A program made the position numbers and the translations under genes. Shown in pieces: positions 36,786 through 46,127 of a stretch of DNA of 64,000 nt. Below the pieces are notes generated by a model. It was not told the origin of the DNA and did no database searches. It saw nothing but the letters and a program-made list of their open reading frames with translations. The first letter of the stretch is position 1; each line of letters starts with the position of its first letter. The stretch comes from Arthrobacter sp. SLBN-100 (GTDB lineage Bacteria; Actinomycetota; Actinomycetes; Actinomycetales; Micrococcaceae), in contig NZ_VFMY01000001.1 of the NCBI RefSeq assembly GCF_006715305.1, positions 4,526,001-4,590,000 of the forward strand. The letters are read 5' to 3'.

Positions 36786-39758
36786 GTGGCCAAGGTCCGC
36801 GTACATGAGCTCGCCAAAGAGCTCGGTATTACTTCCAAAGATGCAGTGACAAAACTGCAGGAACTGGGCGAATTTGTTCGCTCCGCCTCTTCCACCATTG
36901 AGGCCCCCGTTGTGCGGAAACTGCGCAACGCCTTCCCCGACGCTGCTGCCAAGGCCTCAGCACCGGCGGCCGCGCCCAAGGCGGCCGCCCCGGCTGCAGA
37001 AGCACGTCCTTCAACTCCCGCCCCCGGCCCGGCAGCTCCCAAGGCTCCGGCTCCCGCGGCGCAGGCACCTGCTCCCGCCGCTCCCGAAGCACCGGCCCAG
37101 CCTGCTGCTTCGGCTCCGGCAGCACCCGCTGCCAGCCGGCCCGCAGCTCCGGCGGCTCCCGCTGCTCCGTCCAGCACGGCTCCGTCCAGCAGCACGGCTC
37201 CGTCCACCAGCACTGCTCCGTCCACCGGTGCAAAGCCTGGCGCACGTCCGGCCCCCAAGGCCGAAACTCCGGCTGCCCCCGCCCGCTCCGGCGGACAGGG
37301 CGGTTCGGCAGGCAGCTCCGCTCCCCGTCCCGGCGGTCCCCGTCCGGGCAATAACCCCTTCGCCACCTCGCAGGGCATGCCCCGCGGCCGTGGCGGCGAT
37401 GGCGAGCGTCCTCCCCGTCCGGGCAACAACCCGTTCGCTACTTCACAGGGCATGCCCCGCCCCGGTGGAAGCCGCACCGACGGCGACCGTCCCGGTGGGC
37501 CCCGTCCCGCAGCTGGTGCCGGCGGTCCCCGTCCCGGTGGGCCCCGTCCCGCAGCCGGTGCGGGCGGTCCCCGTCCCGCAGCAGGTGCCGGTGGACCCCG
37601 CCCGGGTGCACCGCGCCCCGGTGGTGCCGGCGGAAACCGTCCCACTCCGGGCATGATGCCCAACCGCACTGAGCGTCCCGCACCCGCTGGTGCAGGCCGT
37701 CCCGGTGCCGGCGGCCGCGGCCCCGGACGCCCGGGTGGCGCTCCCGGAACCGGTGGTCCCGGTGCCGGTGGCGGAGCCCCCGCCGGCGGCGGCTTCGGCA
37801 AGGGTGGCCGCGGACGCGGTGGCACCCAGGGTGCTTTCGGCAAGGGCGGCGCAGGCCGCGGCAAGCAGCGCAAGTCGAAGCGTGCAAAGCGCCAGGAACT
37901 TGAGCAGATGAGTGCCCCGTCGCTGGGTGGCGTGAGCGTACCCCGCGGCGACGGCAACACCGTCATCCGCCTGCGCCGTGGCTCATCCATCACGGACTTC
38001 GCTGACAAGATCGAGGCGAACCCCGCCGCTCTGGTAACCGTGCTGTTCCACCTCGGTGAAATGGCAACGGCCACGCAGTCGCTGGACGAGGAAACCTTCG
38101 CGCTGCTGGGTGAAGAGCTTGGCTACAAGCTCCAGGTCGTCTCGCCGGAGGACGAGGAGCGCGAGCTGCTCTCCACCTTCGACATCGACTTCGAAGCAGA
38201 GCTCGAAGCCGAAGGCGACGAAGACCTCGAGGCACGTCCGCCGGTTGTCACCGTCATGGGCCACGTGGACCACGGTAAGACCCGCCTGCTCGATGCCATC
38301 CGCAAGTCCGACGTTATGGCGGGCGAGCACGGCGGCATCACGCAGCACATCGGCGCCTACCAGGTTACGCACAACCACGAAGGCAACGATCGCAAGATCA
38401 CCTTCATCGATACCCCGGGCCACGAGGCGTTCACCGCCATGCGTGCCCGTGGTGCGAAGGTCACCGACATTGCCATCCTGGTGGTCGCAGCGGACGACGG
38501 CGTAATGCCCCAGACCGTTGAAGCCCTCAACCACGCCCAGGCAGCCAACGTGCCCATCGTGGTGGCCGTGAACAAGATCGACAAGGAAGGCGCCAACCCG
38601 GACAAGGTCCGCGGCCAGCTGACCGAGTACGGCCTGGTTCCCGAAGAATACGGTGGCGACACCATGTTCGTGGAGGTCTCTGCACGCCAGAACCTCAACA
38701 TCGACGAGCTGCTCGAGGCAGTCCTGCTCACCGCGGACGCTGCCCTGGACATGCGCGCCAACCCGAACAAGGACGCCCGCGGTATCGCCATCGAAGCCAA
38801 CCTGGACAAGGGCCGCGGTTCCGTGGCCACCGTCCTGGTGCAGTCCGGCACCCTGCGCGTCGGCGACACCATCGTGGCAGGCACGGCCCACGGCCGCGTC
38901 CGTGCGATGTTCGACGACGACGGCAGCGCCCTGACCGAGGCCGGTCCGTCCCGCCCCGTCCAGGTGCTGGGTCTGTCCAACGTCCCGCGTGCAGGTGACA
39001 CCTTCTTCGTGACCGCTGACGAGCGCACCGCCCGCCAGATCGCCGAGAAGCGTGAAGCTGCGGACCGCAACGCCGCCCTGGCCAAGCGCCGCAAGCGCAT
39101 CAGCCTCGAAGACTTCGACCAGGCCGTGGCCGAAGGCAAGATCGACACCCTCAACCTCATCCTCAAGGGTGACGTGTCCGGTGCCGTGGAAGCCCTCGAA
39201 GACGCGCTGCTCAAGATCGACGTCGGCGAAGGCGTGCAGCTGCGCGTCATCCACCGCGGTGTGGGTGCCATCACGCAGAACGACGTCAACCTGGCAACAG
39301 TGGACAGCGCCGTCATCATCGGCTTCAACGTCAAGCCTGCCGAGCGGGTTGCCGAACTGGCAGACCGCGAAGGCGTGGACATGCGCTTCTACTCCGTCAT
39401 CTACTCCGCGATCGATGACATCGAGATGGCGCTCAAGGGCATGCTCAAGCCGGAATACGAAGAATTCCAGCTGGGCACCGCCGAGGTCCGCGAAGTCTTC
39501 CGCTCCTCCAAGTTCGGAAACATCGCCGGCTCGATCGTCCGCTCGGGCGTCATCCGCCGCAACACCAAGGCCCGCATCAGCCGCGACGGCAAGATCATCG
39601 GTGACAACCTCACCGTTGAGACGCTCAAGCGCTTCAAGGACGACGCCACCGAGGTCCGCACGGACTTCGAGTGTGGTATCGGTCTTGGGTCTTACAACGA
39701 CATCACCGAAGGCGACATCATCGAGACCTTCGAGATGCGTGAGAAGCCGCGCGTCTAA
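36786..39758 (+). CDS. infB: Translation initiation factor IF-2
   Basis: A 990-aa GTPase that places initiator tRNA on the ribosome. An N-terminal IF2 helix domain ([20 protein letters not shown]) is followed by about 330 residues rich in Ala, Pro, Gly and Arg, including two copies of [14 protein letters not shown] and several GGPRPAAGA units. The G-domain starts near residue 490 with [14 protein letters not shown] and has NKID near 596; domains II-IV follow. It starts at GTG 36786 with AGGAG upstream. The long low-complexity linker is normal for actinobacteria but is repeat-rich DNA. Confidence 0.97.
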   Translation: MAKVRVHELAKELGITSKDAVTKLQELGEFVRSASSTIEAPVVRKLRNAFPDAAAKASAPAAAPKAAAPAAEARPSTPAPGPAAPKAPAPAAQAPAPAAPEAPAQPAASAPAAPAASRPAAPAAPAAPSSTAPSSSTAPSTSTAPSTGAKPGARPAPKAETPAAPARSGGQGGSAGSSAPRPGGPRPGNNPFATSQGMPRGRGGDGERPPRPGNNPFATSQGMPRPGGSRTDGDRPGGPRPAAGAGGPRPGGPRPAAGAGGPRPAAGAGGPRPGAPRPGGAGGNRPTPGMMPNRTERPAPAGAGRPGAGGRGPGRPGGAPGTGGPGAGGGAPAGGGFGKGGRGRGGTQGAFGKGGAGRGKQRKSKRAKRQELEQMSAPSLGGVSVPRGDGNTVIRLRRGSSITDFADKIEANPAALVTVLFHLGEMATATQSLDEETFALLGEELGYKLQVVSPEDEERELLSTFDIDFEAELEAEGDEDLEARPPVVTVMGHVDHGKTRLLDAIRKSDVMAGEHGGITQHIGAYQVTHNHEGNDRKITFIDTPGHEAFTAMRARGAKVTDIAILVVAADDGVMPQTVEALNHAQAANVPIVVAVNKIDKEGANPDKVRGQLTEYGLVPEEYGGDTMFVEVSARQNLNIDELLEAVLLTADAALDMRANPNKDARGIAIEANLDKGRGSVATVLVQSGTLRVGDTIVAGTAHGRVRAMFDDDGSALTEAGPSRPVQVLGLSNVPRAGDTFFVTADERTARQIAEKREAADRNAALAKRRKRISLEDFDQAVAEGKIDTLNLILKGDVSGAVEALEDALLKIDVGEGVQLRVIHRGVGAITQNDVNLATVDSAVIIGFNVKPAERVAELADREGVDMRFYSVIYSAIDDIEMALKGMLKPEYEEFQLGTAEVREVFRSSKFGNIAGSIVRSGVIRRNTKARISRDGKIIGDNLTVETLKRFKDDATEVRTDFECGIGLGSYNDITEGDIIETFEMREKPRV

Positions 39759-39783
39759 GGCTGTTTTGTGCGGGGCCGCCTCC

Positions 39784-39890
39784 GAGTTTTGGGGGCGCCC
39801 CGCCCCTACGCTGGGCGGCAAAGGATCTTGCGATCCTTTGCCGCCCAGCTCCGGTAGGCCCGATGCCACTCCCGGGCGCCCCCAAAACTC
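39784..39890. repeat. 107-bp nested palindromic element between infB and rbfA
   Basis: The outer arms are perfect 17-bp inverted repeats (39784-39800 and 39874-39890; GAGTTTTGGGGGCGCCC and its complement). Inside is a separate 18-bp-arm hairpin (39810-39827 and 39832-39849) with a 4-nt loop, containing GGCAAAGGATC. No U-run follows. The structure looks like a small transposable (MITE/REP-type) element or an elaborate terminator, 25 bp after the infB stop. Confidence 0.85.
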
Positions 39891-40005
39891 TCCGGCATCG
39901 TCGTTGGCTCGCCTTAGGTAAGTGGCAGGTAACTGAAACGTTCGCGACGAGGCCCAAACCGCCGCCGTCGTACGTCCCACATTTTTCTTTTTATAGGAGT
40001 TGTTC

Positions 40006-40515
40006 ATGGCTGATCCGGCACGTGCTGCCAAGTTGGCGCAGCGGATTAAGGTTGTTGTTGCTGAGGCCTTGGGCCGGAAGGTTAAGGATCCCCGGCTGGA
40101 GGGCATTACTGTTACTGATGCCCGCGTGACCAATGATCTGCAGCATGCCACTGTGTATTACACGGTCCTGGGGGACCAGGACGTTCAGGCTGATGCTGCC
40201 AAGGGCCTGGAGAAGGCCAAGGGTGTGCTTCGGCAGGAGGTGGGGCGCAACCTCAGCATCCGGCTGACTCCCACCCTTGAATTCGTCTCCGATGAGATTC
40301 CCGTTATCGCGTCCAACCTCGAGGAATTGCTCCGGGAGGCCAAGAAGCGCGACGCCGAAGTGGCCGCCCTGGCGGCGCAGGCCCGGCATGCCGGGGATCC
40401 CGACCCCTACAAGAGCGACGCGTCCGCCGATGTGGATATCGACGAGGACGACTTCGACGAGGAGGACTTCGACCTGACGGACGACGAAGACCTCGACGAA
40501 GACGGCCACAAGTAG
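40006..40515 (+). CDS. rbfA: Ribosome-binding factor A
   Basis: A 169-aa KH-like 30S maturation factor. ADPARAAKLAQRIKVVVAEA and the central VTDARVTNDLQHATVYYTVL fit RbfA. The C-terminal 40 residues are strongly acidic (DEDDFDEEDFDLTDDEDLDE). ATG 40006 follows TAGGAG; an upstream in-frame ATG at 40000 overlaps that ribosome site. It is separated from infB by the nested palindrome, and a strong terminator follows. Confidence 0.95.
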   Translation: MADPARAAKLAQRIKVVVAEALGRKVKDPRLEGITVTDARVTNDLQHATVYYTVLGDQDVQADAAKGLEKAKGVLRQEVGRNLSIRLTPTLEFVSDEIPVIASNLEELLREAKKRDAEVAALAAQARHAGDPDPYKSDASADVDIDEDDFDEEDFDLTDDEDLDEDGHK

Positions 40516-40537
40516 GCCGCCAAGAACGTCAGCAGTG

Positions 40538-40565
40538 GGCCCGGACCATATGGTCCGGGCCTTTT
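40538..40565. terminator. Rho-independent terminator after rbfA
   Basis: A perfect 24-bp palindrome (arms GGCCCGGACCA and TGGTCCGGGCC, 40538-40561) is followed directly by TTTT. It lies 23 bp after rbfA and 30 bp before the end of the converging ScyD/ScyE-like gene. Confidence 0.9.
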
Positions 40566-40591
40566 GCTTCCCGGAAAACTTTGCTGGCCGG

Positions 40592-41734
40592 CTAGTCGAT
40601 ATGGACCCGGATCACTTTGCCGACGGATGGCTCTGGTGGAGGAGGCGCTCCCGGGCCGGTCGGGGCGCCGGACAGCGCGTCAATCGTGGCGTACAGGTGT
40701 CCGTCCTGGAATTCGACGGCGGCCGGCTGGCTTACCGTCAGGAATTCGGAACGGTGGTCCCCCCGGCAATCGAACTTCAGGATCATGCCACCGAAGAGCG
40801 AAGCCACATAGACATCCCCGTTGTCCGCGATGGCAAGGCCCGTGGGGCTCAGGATGCTGTCCTCCCAGAGCTTTGTCTCGCCGGTCCACCGGTTGACCTT
40901 GAATATCGCGCCACGTTCACCCAGCTCCGGGCTTTCCGGGCCACCGGGTAGTGAAGTCACATAAAGCCAGCCGTCAGGCCCAATCTCCACGTCCGTGGGA
41001 ACAGGCTCGAAAGCGTATTTTTCACCAGCAACGCAAGCCGGCACGCCAAGCCCGCCCTCCTCCACCGGACGGGCGGCGCTTTCCGGAATAACCGCCGGCC
41101 GCGGCGGCAGCACAGCCAAAGTGGAAATGTGGCCGCTTTCGATGTCGACTTCCAGGATGGCGTTCGCGCCGGCGTCAGCTACATAGGCCTTGCCGCTCCG
41201 CACGGCCACGCCGTACGGATGCGAGTCAACAGTGCCCTTGTAGCGGGCGGGCGGGAACTCAGGCCACTGAGCCAGGCATTCGTCCGGGACGTCGGAACCT
41301 AGGCCGTAATGCTGATCGCCGTCCGGGTTGTGCTTGCGTTCGTAGCGGGCCAGGTCCGCGATGGTCCGGACATCTCCGTCCTCGTCGATGGACTTTAAGT
41401 AGCCTTCGAGAGCTTCAGGATCACCCACGCCAGCGCCCACACTTTCCACAAAATAGGTGGTTCCATGCCGGATTTCCACGCCGCCAACGTCCCAACCCGC
41501 TTTGGTCTGATAGAGCGTGGTGGCGTCGTCTTTGACCCGGCTGAGGAGGCCAGCGAAATTTTGGGTGACGAGAACCGAGCCCTCGGAATCCACCGCCAGG
41601 CTGAGAGGTGCTGCCAAACCCTCAACCAACGTGCGCGGCTTCGGGTGGTCGTTGGAACCCGCGGCGGCAGGCCCGGCTGGAAGGACTATCGCCGCGGCAG
41701 CGAGACAGGCGACGAGCGGAAATTTTTTCTTCAT
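40592..41734 (-). CDS. Secreted ScyD/ScyE-family beta-propeller protein
   Basis: A 380-aa exported protein. ATG 41734 follows CCGGAG and starts a clear signal peptide (MKKKFPLVACLAAAAIVLPA, cleavage near AAA-GS). The rest is an NHL/SMP-30-like propeller with repeats such as VDSHPYGVAVRSGKAYVADA and GWLYVTSLPGGP, matching the ScyD/ScyE family first described in cyanobacterial scytonemin clusters. In actinobacteria the function is unknown; scytonemin synthesis is not implied. The open frame extends 33 codons upstream but lacks a signal there. Confidence 0.88.
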   Translation of the reverse strand: MKKKFPLVACLAAAAIVLPAGPAAAGSNDHPKPRTLVEGLAAPLSLAVDSEGSVLVTQNFAGLLSRVKDDATTLYQTKAGWDVGGVEIRHGTTYFVESVGAGVGDPEALEGYLKSIDEDGDVRTIADLARYERKHNPDGDQHYGLGSDVPDECLAQWPEFPPARYKGTVDSHPYGVAVRSGKAYVADAGANAILEVDIESGHISTLAVLPPRPAVIPESAARPVEEGGLGVPACVAGEKYAFEPVPTDVEIGPDGWLYVTSLPGGPESPELGERGAIFKVNRWTGETKLWEDSILSPTGLAIADNGDVYVASLFGGMILKFDCRGDHRSEFLTVSQPAAVEFQDGHLYATIDALSGAPTGPGAPPPPEPSVGKVIRVHID

Positions 41735-41911
41735 TTCGGTACTCCGGTTGGCGCCCTTGACGGGCCGGATAAGGAGCCTCGCGAGAGGTAATGCATTCGG
41801 AACCCCCGGCGCCAGATTATGCCTGCGGAGCAACGATGTCGCCGGAAACTACCCCCTATTCGGCCCCCTATTTTTGCCCCTAATGCCGGCCTCTTTGGCT
41901 AGGATCGAGCT

Positions 41912-42394
41912 ATGAACCAGGCGGACCACGGCGATGCCAACCAGTACCTCGAACAGGCAGTGGCCCTGGCCACCCGGAACGTTGCCGACGGCGGCGGTCC
42001 ATTCGGGGCTTTGGTGGTGACCAAGGACGGACGGGTGCACGAGGGCGTCAACCGGGTCACCCGAGATAACGATCCCACGGCCCACGCCGAGGTGGTTGCC
42101 ATCCGCACCGCAGCTGCCGCCATCAGGCACTTCGACCTGCGCGGGGCAGTCCTGTACACGAGCTGTGAGCCGTGCCCGCTGTGCCTGGCGTCTGCCCTCT
42201 GGGCGCGGATCGACCGTGTCTACTTCGCCGCGGACCGCTACGGCGCCGCTTCCGCCGGCTTTGATGACGCCGTTTTCTATGACTACTTCTCCGGTGCCCG
42301 TCCGGAACTGCTGCCGGTCAGCCGGGGCGACGTGCCGGCGTCGGACGCCCCGTTCCTGGCCTGGGGCACGCACAAAAGCAGGAAGGACTATTAG
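41912..42394 (+). CDS. Nucleoside/guanine deaminase, CMP/dCMP deaminase fold
   Basis: A 160-aa zinc deaminase. The zinc and catalytic motifs are PTAHAEVVAI (His and Glu, near residue 55) and TSCEPCPLCLASALWARI (two Cys, near residue 85). The C-terminal FLAWGTHKSRKDY resembles GuaD-type guanine deaminases, which deaminate guanine to xanthine; other nucleobases are possible. It is followed 2 bp later by a thioredoxin gene. Confidence 0.9.
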   Translation: MNQADHGDANQYLEQAVALATRNVADGGGPFGALVVTKDGRVHEGVNRVTRDNDPTAHAEVVAIRTAAAAIRHFDLRGAVLYTSCEPCPLCLASALWARIDRVYFAADRYGAASAGFDDAVFYDYFSGARPELLPVSRGDVPASDAPFLAWGTHKSRKDY

Positions 42395-42396
42395 GC

Positions 42397-42834
42397 ATGG
42401 AAGTGTCCCTCATCAAATGTCCCCACTGCGGGAAGACCAACCGGATCCCGGCCAATGCCGCTGGCCGGCCCCGCTGCGGCAACTGCCATAGCGGGCTGCC
42501 CTGGATCGTGGAGGCCGGTGATGCCGACTTCAGCACGATAGCCGAACAGTCGCCCGTTCCGGTGCTGGTGGACTTCTGGGCTGCGTGGTGCGGGCCGTGC
42601 CGTATGGTGAGCCCCGTCCTGGACAAGCTGGCCAGGGAGCGGGAGGGAGCCGTCAAGCTCGTCAAGGTTGATGTTGATAAATCGCCCGGCTTGTCCCGCC
42701 GGTTCGACGTGCAGGCCATTCCCACGCTGATGGTCATCATTGACGGCAAGGTCGCGGCGCGGCAGGCGGGGGCCGCCCCGGCAGAGGTGCTGCGCACATG
42801 GCTGGACGGGGCGCTGGCCGGAACCCGGCGCTAA
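42397..42834 (+). CDS. trxC: Thioredoxin with N-terminal zinc ribbon (Trx2 type)
   Basis: A 145-aa thioredoxin resembling E. coli TrxC. A zinc ribbon is formed by Cys8/Cys11 and Cys27/Cys30, and the redox site WCGPC is at Cys65/Cys68. The cis-proline is in IPTLMVI. Such proteins reduce disulfides and respond to oxidative stress. It is coupled to the deaminase gene and convergent with the aminotransferase 12 bp away. Confidence 0.93.
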   Translation: MEVSLIKCPHCGKTNRIPANAAGRPRCGNCHSGLPWIVEAGDADFSTIAEQSPVPVLVDFWAAWCGPCRMVSPVLDKLAREREGAVKLVKVDVDKSPGLSRRFDVQAIPTLMVIIDGKVAARQAGAAPAEVLRTWLDGALAGTRR

Positions 42835-42846
42835 CGGGAAGGCCGC

Positions 42847-44019
42847 TCAGGCGACGCGTTCCGGGAGCCTGGACAGGCCCTCCAGCAGTTCCTCGCGCTT
42901 GCCGCACAGCGCAATCCGCACCCAGCCCTCGCCGATGGAACCGAAGGCCGTCCCCGGTGCGAGGGCAACGCCTGACTCGGCGAGGAAGCGCCGGACCCAC
43001 GCCCGGACATCGCCGCCGCTGACATGGGAAACGTCAGCCCAGAGGTAGAACGCGCCGTCGGCCTTCAAATACGGAATGCCCTTGGAATCCAGCACGGCGG
43101 ACGCGGCGTCGCGGTTGGCCCGGTAGTGTTCGTGCGCATGCTGGACGTAATCCTGTGGCCCTGTAAGGGCGGCGAGCGCCGCGTACTGTGACGGCGATGC
43201 CACGCACGAGACGATGGACTCCATCACGTTGTTCATCTTTTGCTCCAGCCCGGGCGGGCACACCAGCGCGCCGATCCGGAGCCCCGTGAGGCCGTACGTC
43301 TTGGAAAGCGTCAGCGAAGTGAAGACGCGCGCCTCGCCCGGAAGCCGGTCGTCGAAACTTGCCGGACTCACGTGCGGCACATCGTAGGTGAACGCTTCGT
43401 AGCACTCGTCCGAGATCACCCACAGATCGTGCCTCCGGGCCAGCTCCACCAGCTCCCGCGTCAGCTTTTCGCTGAGGACCGCACCCAGCGGATTGGAAGG
43501 GGAGTTCAGGACCAGCACGCGGGTCCGGTCCGTGATGAGGGCCTCGATATCTTCGGTCCTGGGCTGGAAGCCGTGGTCAGGATAGAGCGGGTAACCCACG
43601 GGGACAGCGTTCAGGAGCCGGCTGGTCATGGCAAAGGTGGGGTAGCCCGGGTTGGGGATCAGGATCTCGTCGCCGGGGGAGAGCAGCAGGCTCATCGCGA
43701 AGTGCAGGCCCTGCTGCGCGCCGTCCACCACATACACGCGGTCGGAGCCAATGCCGGTGCCGTGGCTGGCGCGTTCCCGGAACCGGGCCGCGAACGCCTC
43801 GCGCAGTGCGGGGATGCCGGCGTTGGGGGTGTAGTTTGTTTCGTCCCGGTCCAGGCAGGCGATGCCGGCCTCGAGGACGTGGCGGGGGAGCGGAAACCCG
43901 GGTTCGCCGATGCTCAGGACCAGGGCCCCGGGGGTGCGCCACGCGGCCTCGGTGATCTCACGGATCTGGTTGACGGGCACCTCGCGGACGTGGGCGGCAA
44001 GCTCTGGCATGCCTGCCAT
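42847..44019 (-). CDS. Pyridoxal-phosphate-dependent aminotransferase class I/II
   Basis: A 390-aa fold-type I aminotransferase. GTGIGSDRVYVVDGAQQGLH, LNSPSNPLGAV and SLTLSKTYGLTGLRIGALVC (PLP lysine) are typical of the AspC/Aro-like family. The amino donor and acceptor cannot be assigned. The frame extends far upstream into truB antisense, so ATG 44019 (MAGMPELAAH), or 44010, is chosen. It is divergent from truB. Confidence 0.9.
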   Translation of the reverse strand: MAGMPELAAHVREVPVNQIREITEAAWRTPGALVLSIGEPGFPLPRHVLEAGIACLDRDETNYTPNAGIPALREAFAARFRERASHGTGIGSDRVYVVDGAQQGLHFAMSLLLSPGDEILIPNPGYPTFAMTSRLLNAVPVGYPLYPDHGFQPRTEDIEALITDRTRVLVLNSPSNPLGAVLSEKLTRELVELARRHDLWVISDECYEAFTYDVPHVSPASFDDRLPGEARVFTSLTLSKTYGLTGLRIGALVCPPGLEQKMNNVMESIVSCVASPSQYAALAALTGPQDYVQHAHEHYRANRDAASAVLDSKGIPYLKADGAFYLWADVSHVSGGDVRAWVRRFLAESGVALAPGTAFGSIGEGWVRIALCGKREELLEGLSRLPERVA

Positions 44020-44109
44020 CCTAACCGGCTCTTCAGCAGCAGGGTCCAAGCGGCCAACAGGCCGGATGCGTGGGCGGGGGCCGGGACCAGCGCCGATATA
44101 CTGGGAAGC

Positions 44110-45045
44110 GTGCTTTCTGGACTGGTGATAGTGGACAAACCGCAGGGATGGACCAGCCATGATGTGGTTGGCCGGATGCGGCGCATCGCAGGTACCCGGA
44201 AAGTAGGGCACGCCGGCACCTTGGATCCCATGGCAACGGGCGTCCTGGTGGTGGGCATCAACAAGGCCACCCGCCTGCTCACCTACATCGTAGGTACCTC
44301 CAAGACGTACACGGCCACCATCAGGTTGGGCCAGTCCACGGTGACGGACGACGCCGAAGGTGAAGTTACTGCCACCGCCGCCACTGCCGGGGTGGGCGAG
44401 CAGGCAATACACGACGGCGTTGCTGCCCTGACGGGGCAGATCCAGCAGGTGCCCAGCAGCGTGAGCGCCATCAAGGTCAACGGCGAACGGGCCTACGCCC
44501 GGGTGCGCTCCGGCGAAGAGGTCAAGCTCGCGTCCCGCCCGGTCACCATCCACCGGTTTGAAGTGCACAGCATCAGCAGGCAGGACGAGGCGGATGTGGT
44601 GGACCTGGACGTCACCGTTGAATGCTCGTCGGGAACCTACATCCGTGCCCTGGCCCGCGACCTCGGCAACGCCCTCGGCGTCGGCGGACACCTCACGGCC
44701 CTGCGCCGTACCCACGTGGGACCGTACTCGTTGCAGCAGGCGCGCACCCTCGAGCAGCTCGCCGAAGAGCTCGATGTCCTCGACATGGCGGATGCCGCCC
44801 GGGCGCTGATGCCCAACCGCGAGCTTAGCCCGGAGGAAACCACCGAGATTTCATTCGGCCGCCGGATTGCCGCCGGCGCGGCCCCCGGCAGCCCCGCCGC
44901 AGCCACTGCCGAACGTCCCGCAGCGGCCTTCGCTCCTGACGGAAGCCTGGTGGCACTGCTGGCCGATGCCGGCAGCTTCGCCAAACCAGTTCTGGTATTC
45001 GCCCCTGGCACCGGCACGGGCACGGGCACCTCCGGGGCGGCCTGA
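44110..45045 (+). CDS. truB: tRNA pseudouridine(55) synthase
   Basis: A 311-aa enzyme that makes pseudouridine 55 in the T-arm of tRNAs. GLVIVDKPQGWTSHDVV opens the catalytic domain and GHAGTLDPMATGVL holds the catalytic Asp39. A C-terminal PUA-like region is visible, with an Ala/Pro-rich linker. The frame runs 290 codons upstream antisense to the aminotransferase, but GTG 44110 gives the family N-terminus. Confidence 0.95.
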   Translation: MLSGLVIVDKPQGWTSHDVVGRMRRIAGTRKVGHAGTLDPMATGVLVVGINKATRLLTYIVGTSKTYTATIRLGQSTVTDDAEGEVTATAATAGVGEQAIHDGVAALTGQIQQVPSSVSAIKVNGERAYARVRSGEEVKLASRPVTIHRFEVHSISRQDEADVVDLDVTVECSSGTYIRALARDLGNALGVGGHLTALRRTHVGPYSLQQARTLEQLAEELDVLDMADAARALMPNRELSPEETTEISFGRRIAAGAAPGSPAAATAERPAAAFAPDGSLVALLADAGSFAKPVLVFAPGTGTGTGTSGAA

Positions 45046-45047
45046 GC

Positions 45048-45401
45048 GTGGACGCGTATTTCTACATCATCCTGGTGGTGGGTCTCCTGTCCACCGGGAT
45101 CTGCCTGCTGGCCGGCATCCTGAAAAAAGCGCCGAACGACGTCACTATCCTCTCGGTGGCCGCCGTCGAGGTGGCACTCCTGGTGTACCTGGTGGGGTCC
45201 ATCGTGCGGGTCATCGCCGGTGAGCCTATCGCAGGGGAGGCCTGGGAATTCTGGGGCTACCTGGCAACGGCCATGCTCCTGCCGCCTGCCGCCGTCTACT
45301 GGTCCATCCTGGAACGGACCCGGTGGAGCAACTTTGTCTTGGCCGCCGTAGGTGTCACCGCTTTGGTGATGGCCGCTCGTATGAACCAGATCTGGTACTG
45401 A
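45048..45401 (+). CDS. Four-helix membrane protein of unknown function
   Basis: A 117-aa protein, almost entirely hydrophobic, with four predicted helices (about residues 4-25, 33-56, 69-88 and 94-110). It starts with GTG 2 bp after truB. Similar small proteins sit between truB and ribF in Arthrobacter-type genomes, but I know of no assigned function. Confidence 0.82.
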   Translation: MDAYFYIILVVGLLSTGICLLAGILKKAPNDVTILSVAAVEVALLVYLVGSIVRVIAGEPIAGEAWEFWGYLATAMLLPPAAVYWSILERTRWSNFVLAAVGVTALVMAARMNQIWY

Positions 45402-45402
45402 A

Positions 45403-45894
45403 GTGGAAGAAGCGCGCAACGTGAAAAACCAGAACCCCGCCGCTCCCGGCACCGCCAAGGGCGCACGCTCCAATGCAGCCGGTGCCGGGAACACCCGAAA
45501 CACCGGGCCGGGCCGCCTGCTCATCGCCGTCTATGCGGTCTTCGCCATCTCGGCCACAGCCCGCGCCGGTTACCAGATCCTCACCAAGTTTTCCGAGGCC
45601 CCGCTGGCGTACTTGCTGTCCGCGTTCGCCGCGCTGGTTTACGTGGTGGCAACCGTGTCGTTGTCCCGGGCGGGCAGTACGTGGTTCAAAGTGTCGGTTG
45701 CCGCCGTCCTGGTGGAACTCGTGGGGGTGCTGGTGGTCGGGGCACTGAGCGTCTTCGACCCAGTCGCATTCCCGCACGAAACCGTGTGGTCGCTGTTTGG
45801 CCGTGGCTACGCCTTCATTCCGTTGCTGCTGCCCGTCCTTGGCCTGGTGTGGCTGTACCGCCGCCGGCCGGGCGCGAAGCCCACTGCTGCCTGA
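45403..45894 (+). CDS. Membrane protein of unknown function
   Basis: A 163-aa protein with a hydrophilic N-terminus (about 35 residues, Ala/Gly/Asn-rich) and four hydrophobic segments, ending LGLVWLYRRRPGAKP. GTG 45403 follows the previous gene by one base; GTG 45421 is an alternative. The family is not recognised; it may act with the preceding small membrane protein. Confidence 0.78.
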   Translation: MEEARNVKNQNPAAPGTAKGARSNAAGAGNTRNTGPGRLLIAVYAVFAISATARAGYQILTKFSEAPLAYLLSAFAALVYVVATVSLSRAGSTWFKVSVAAVLVELVGVLVVGALSVFDPVAFPHETVWSLFGRGYAFIPLLLPVLGLVWLYRRRPGAKPTAA

Positions 45895-45997
45895 CCTTAG
45901 TCACCGGTGCGGTAGTACGGTGAGCCGGGGCACCATGCCTTCCCGGGGCAGGATGCGGACGTTGCCGGGAAACATGAAATATGGTTCACTGTTTCGT

Positions 45998-46096
45998 GTG
46001 GAGGGGAGTATCCCCTGAATGCTTCGTCGTCACTACGGCCGCCCCTGAGCGGCCCGGCGGGGCAGGCTCCCGCCGGGAGCCGGGAAAGACCTCCGG
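45998..46096 (+). ncRNA. yybP-ykoY (Mn2+) riboswitch upstream of the TerC gene
   Basis: GGAGG (46000-46004) followed by the conserved GGAGTA pairs with CCTCC (46090-46094) after AAAGA, the P1-and-core layout of the yybP-ykoY manganese riboswitch. Between them lie GTCGTCACTAC and a GC-rich hairpin. TerC-family genes are classic targets of this riboswitch. A covariance-model search would settle it. Confidence 0.72.
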
Positions 46097-46127
46097 TTGG
46101 TGTATCTGACTGGAAGCGGGTTCCTTG

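Noticed and set aside
37983..40151. A 722-codon open frame antisense to infB and rbfA
   Set aside because: It spans two genes and the nested palindrome and shows no protein-family features; it is a shadow of the strongly biased infB codons.
40592..41734. Evidence of scytonemin biosynthesis
   Set aside because: Only the ScyD/ScyE-like propeller family is present, common in non-producers; no ScyA, ScyB or ScyC genes are adjacent.
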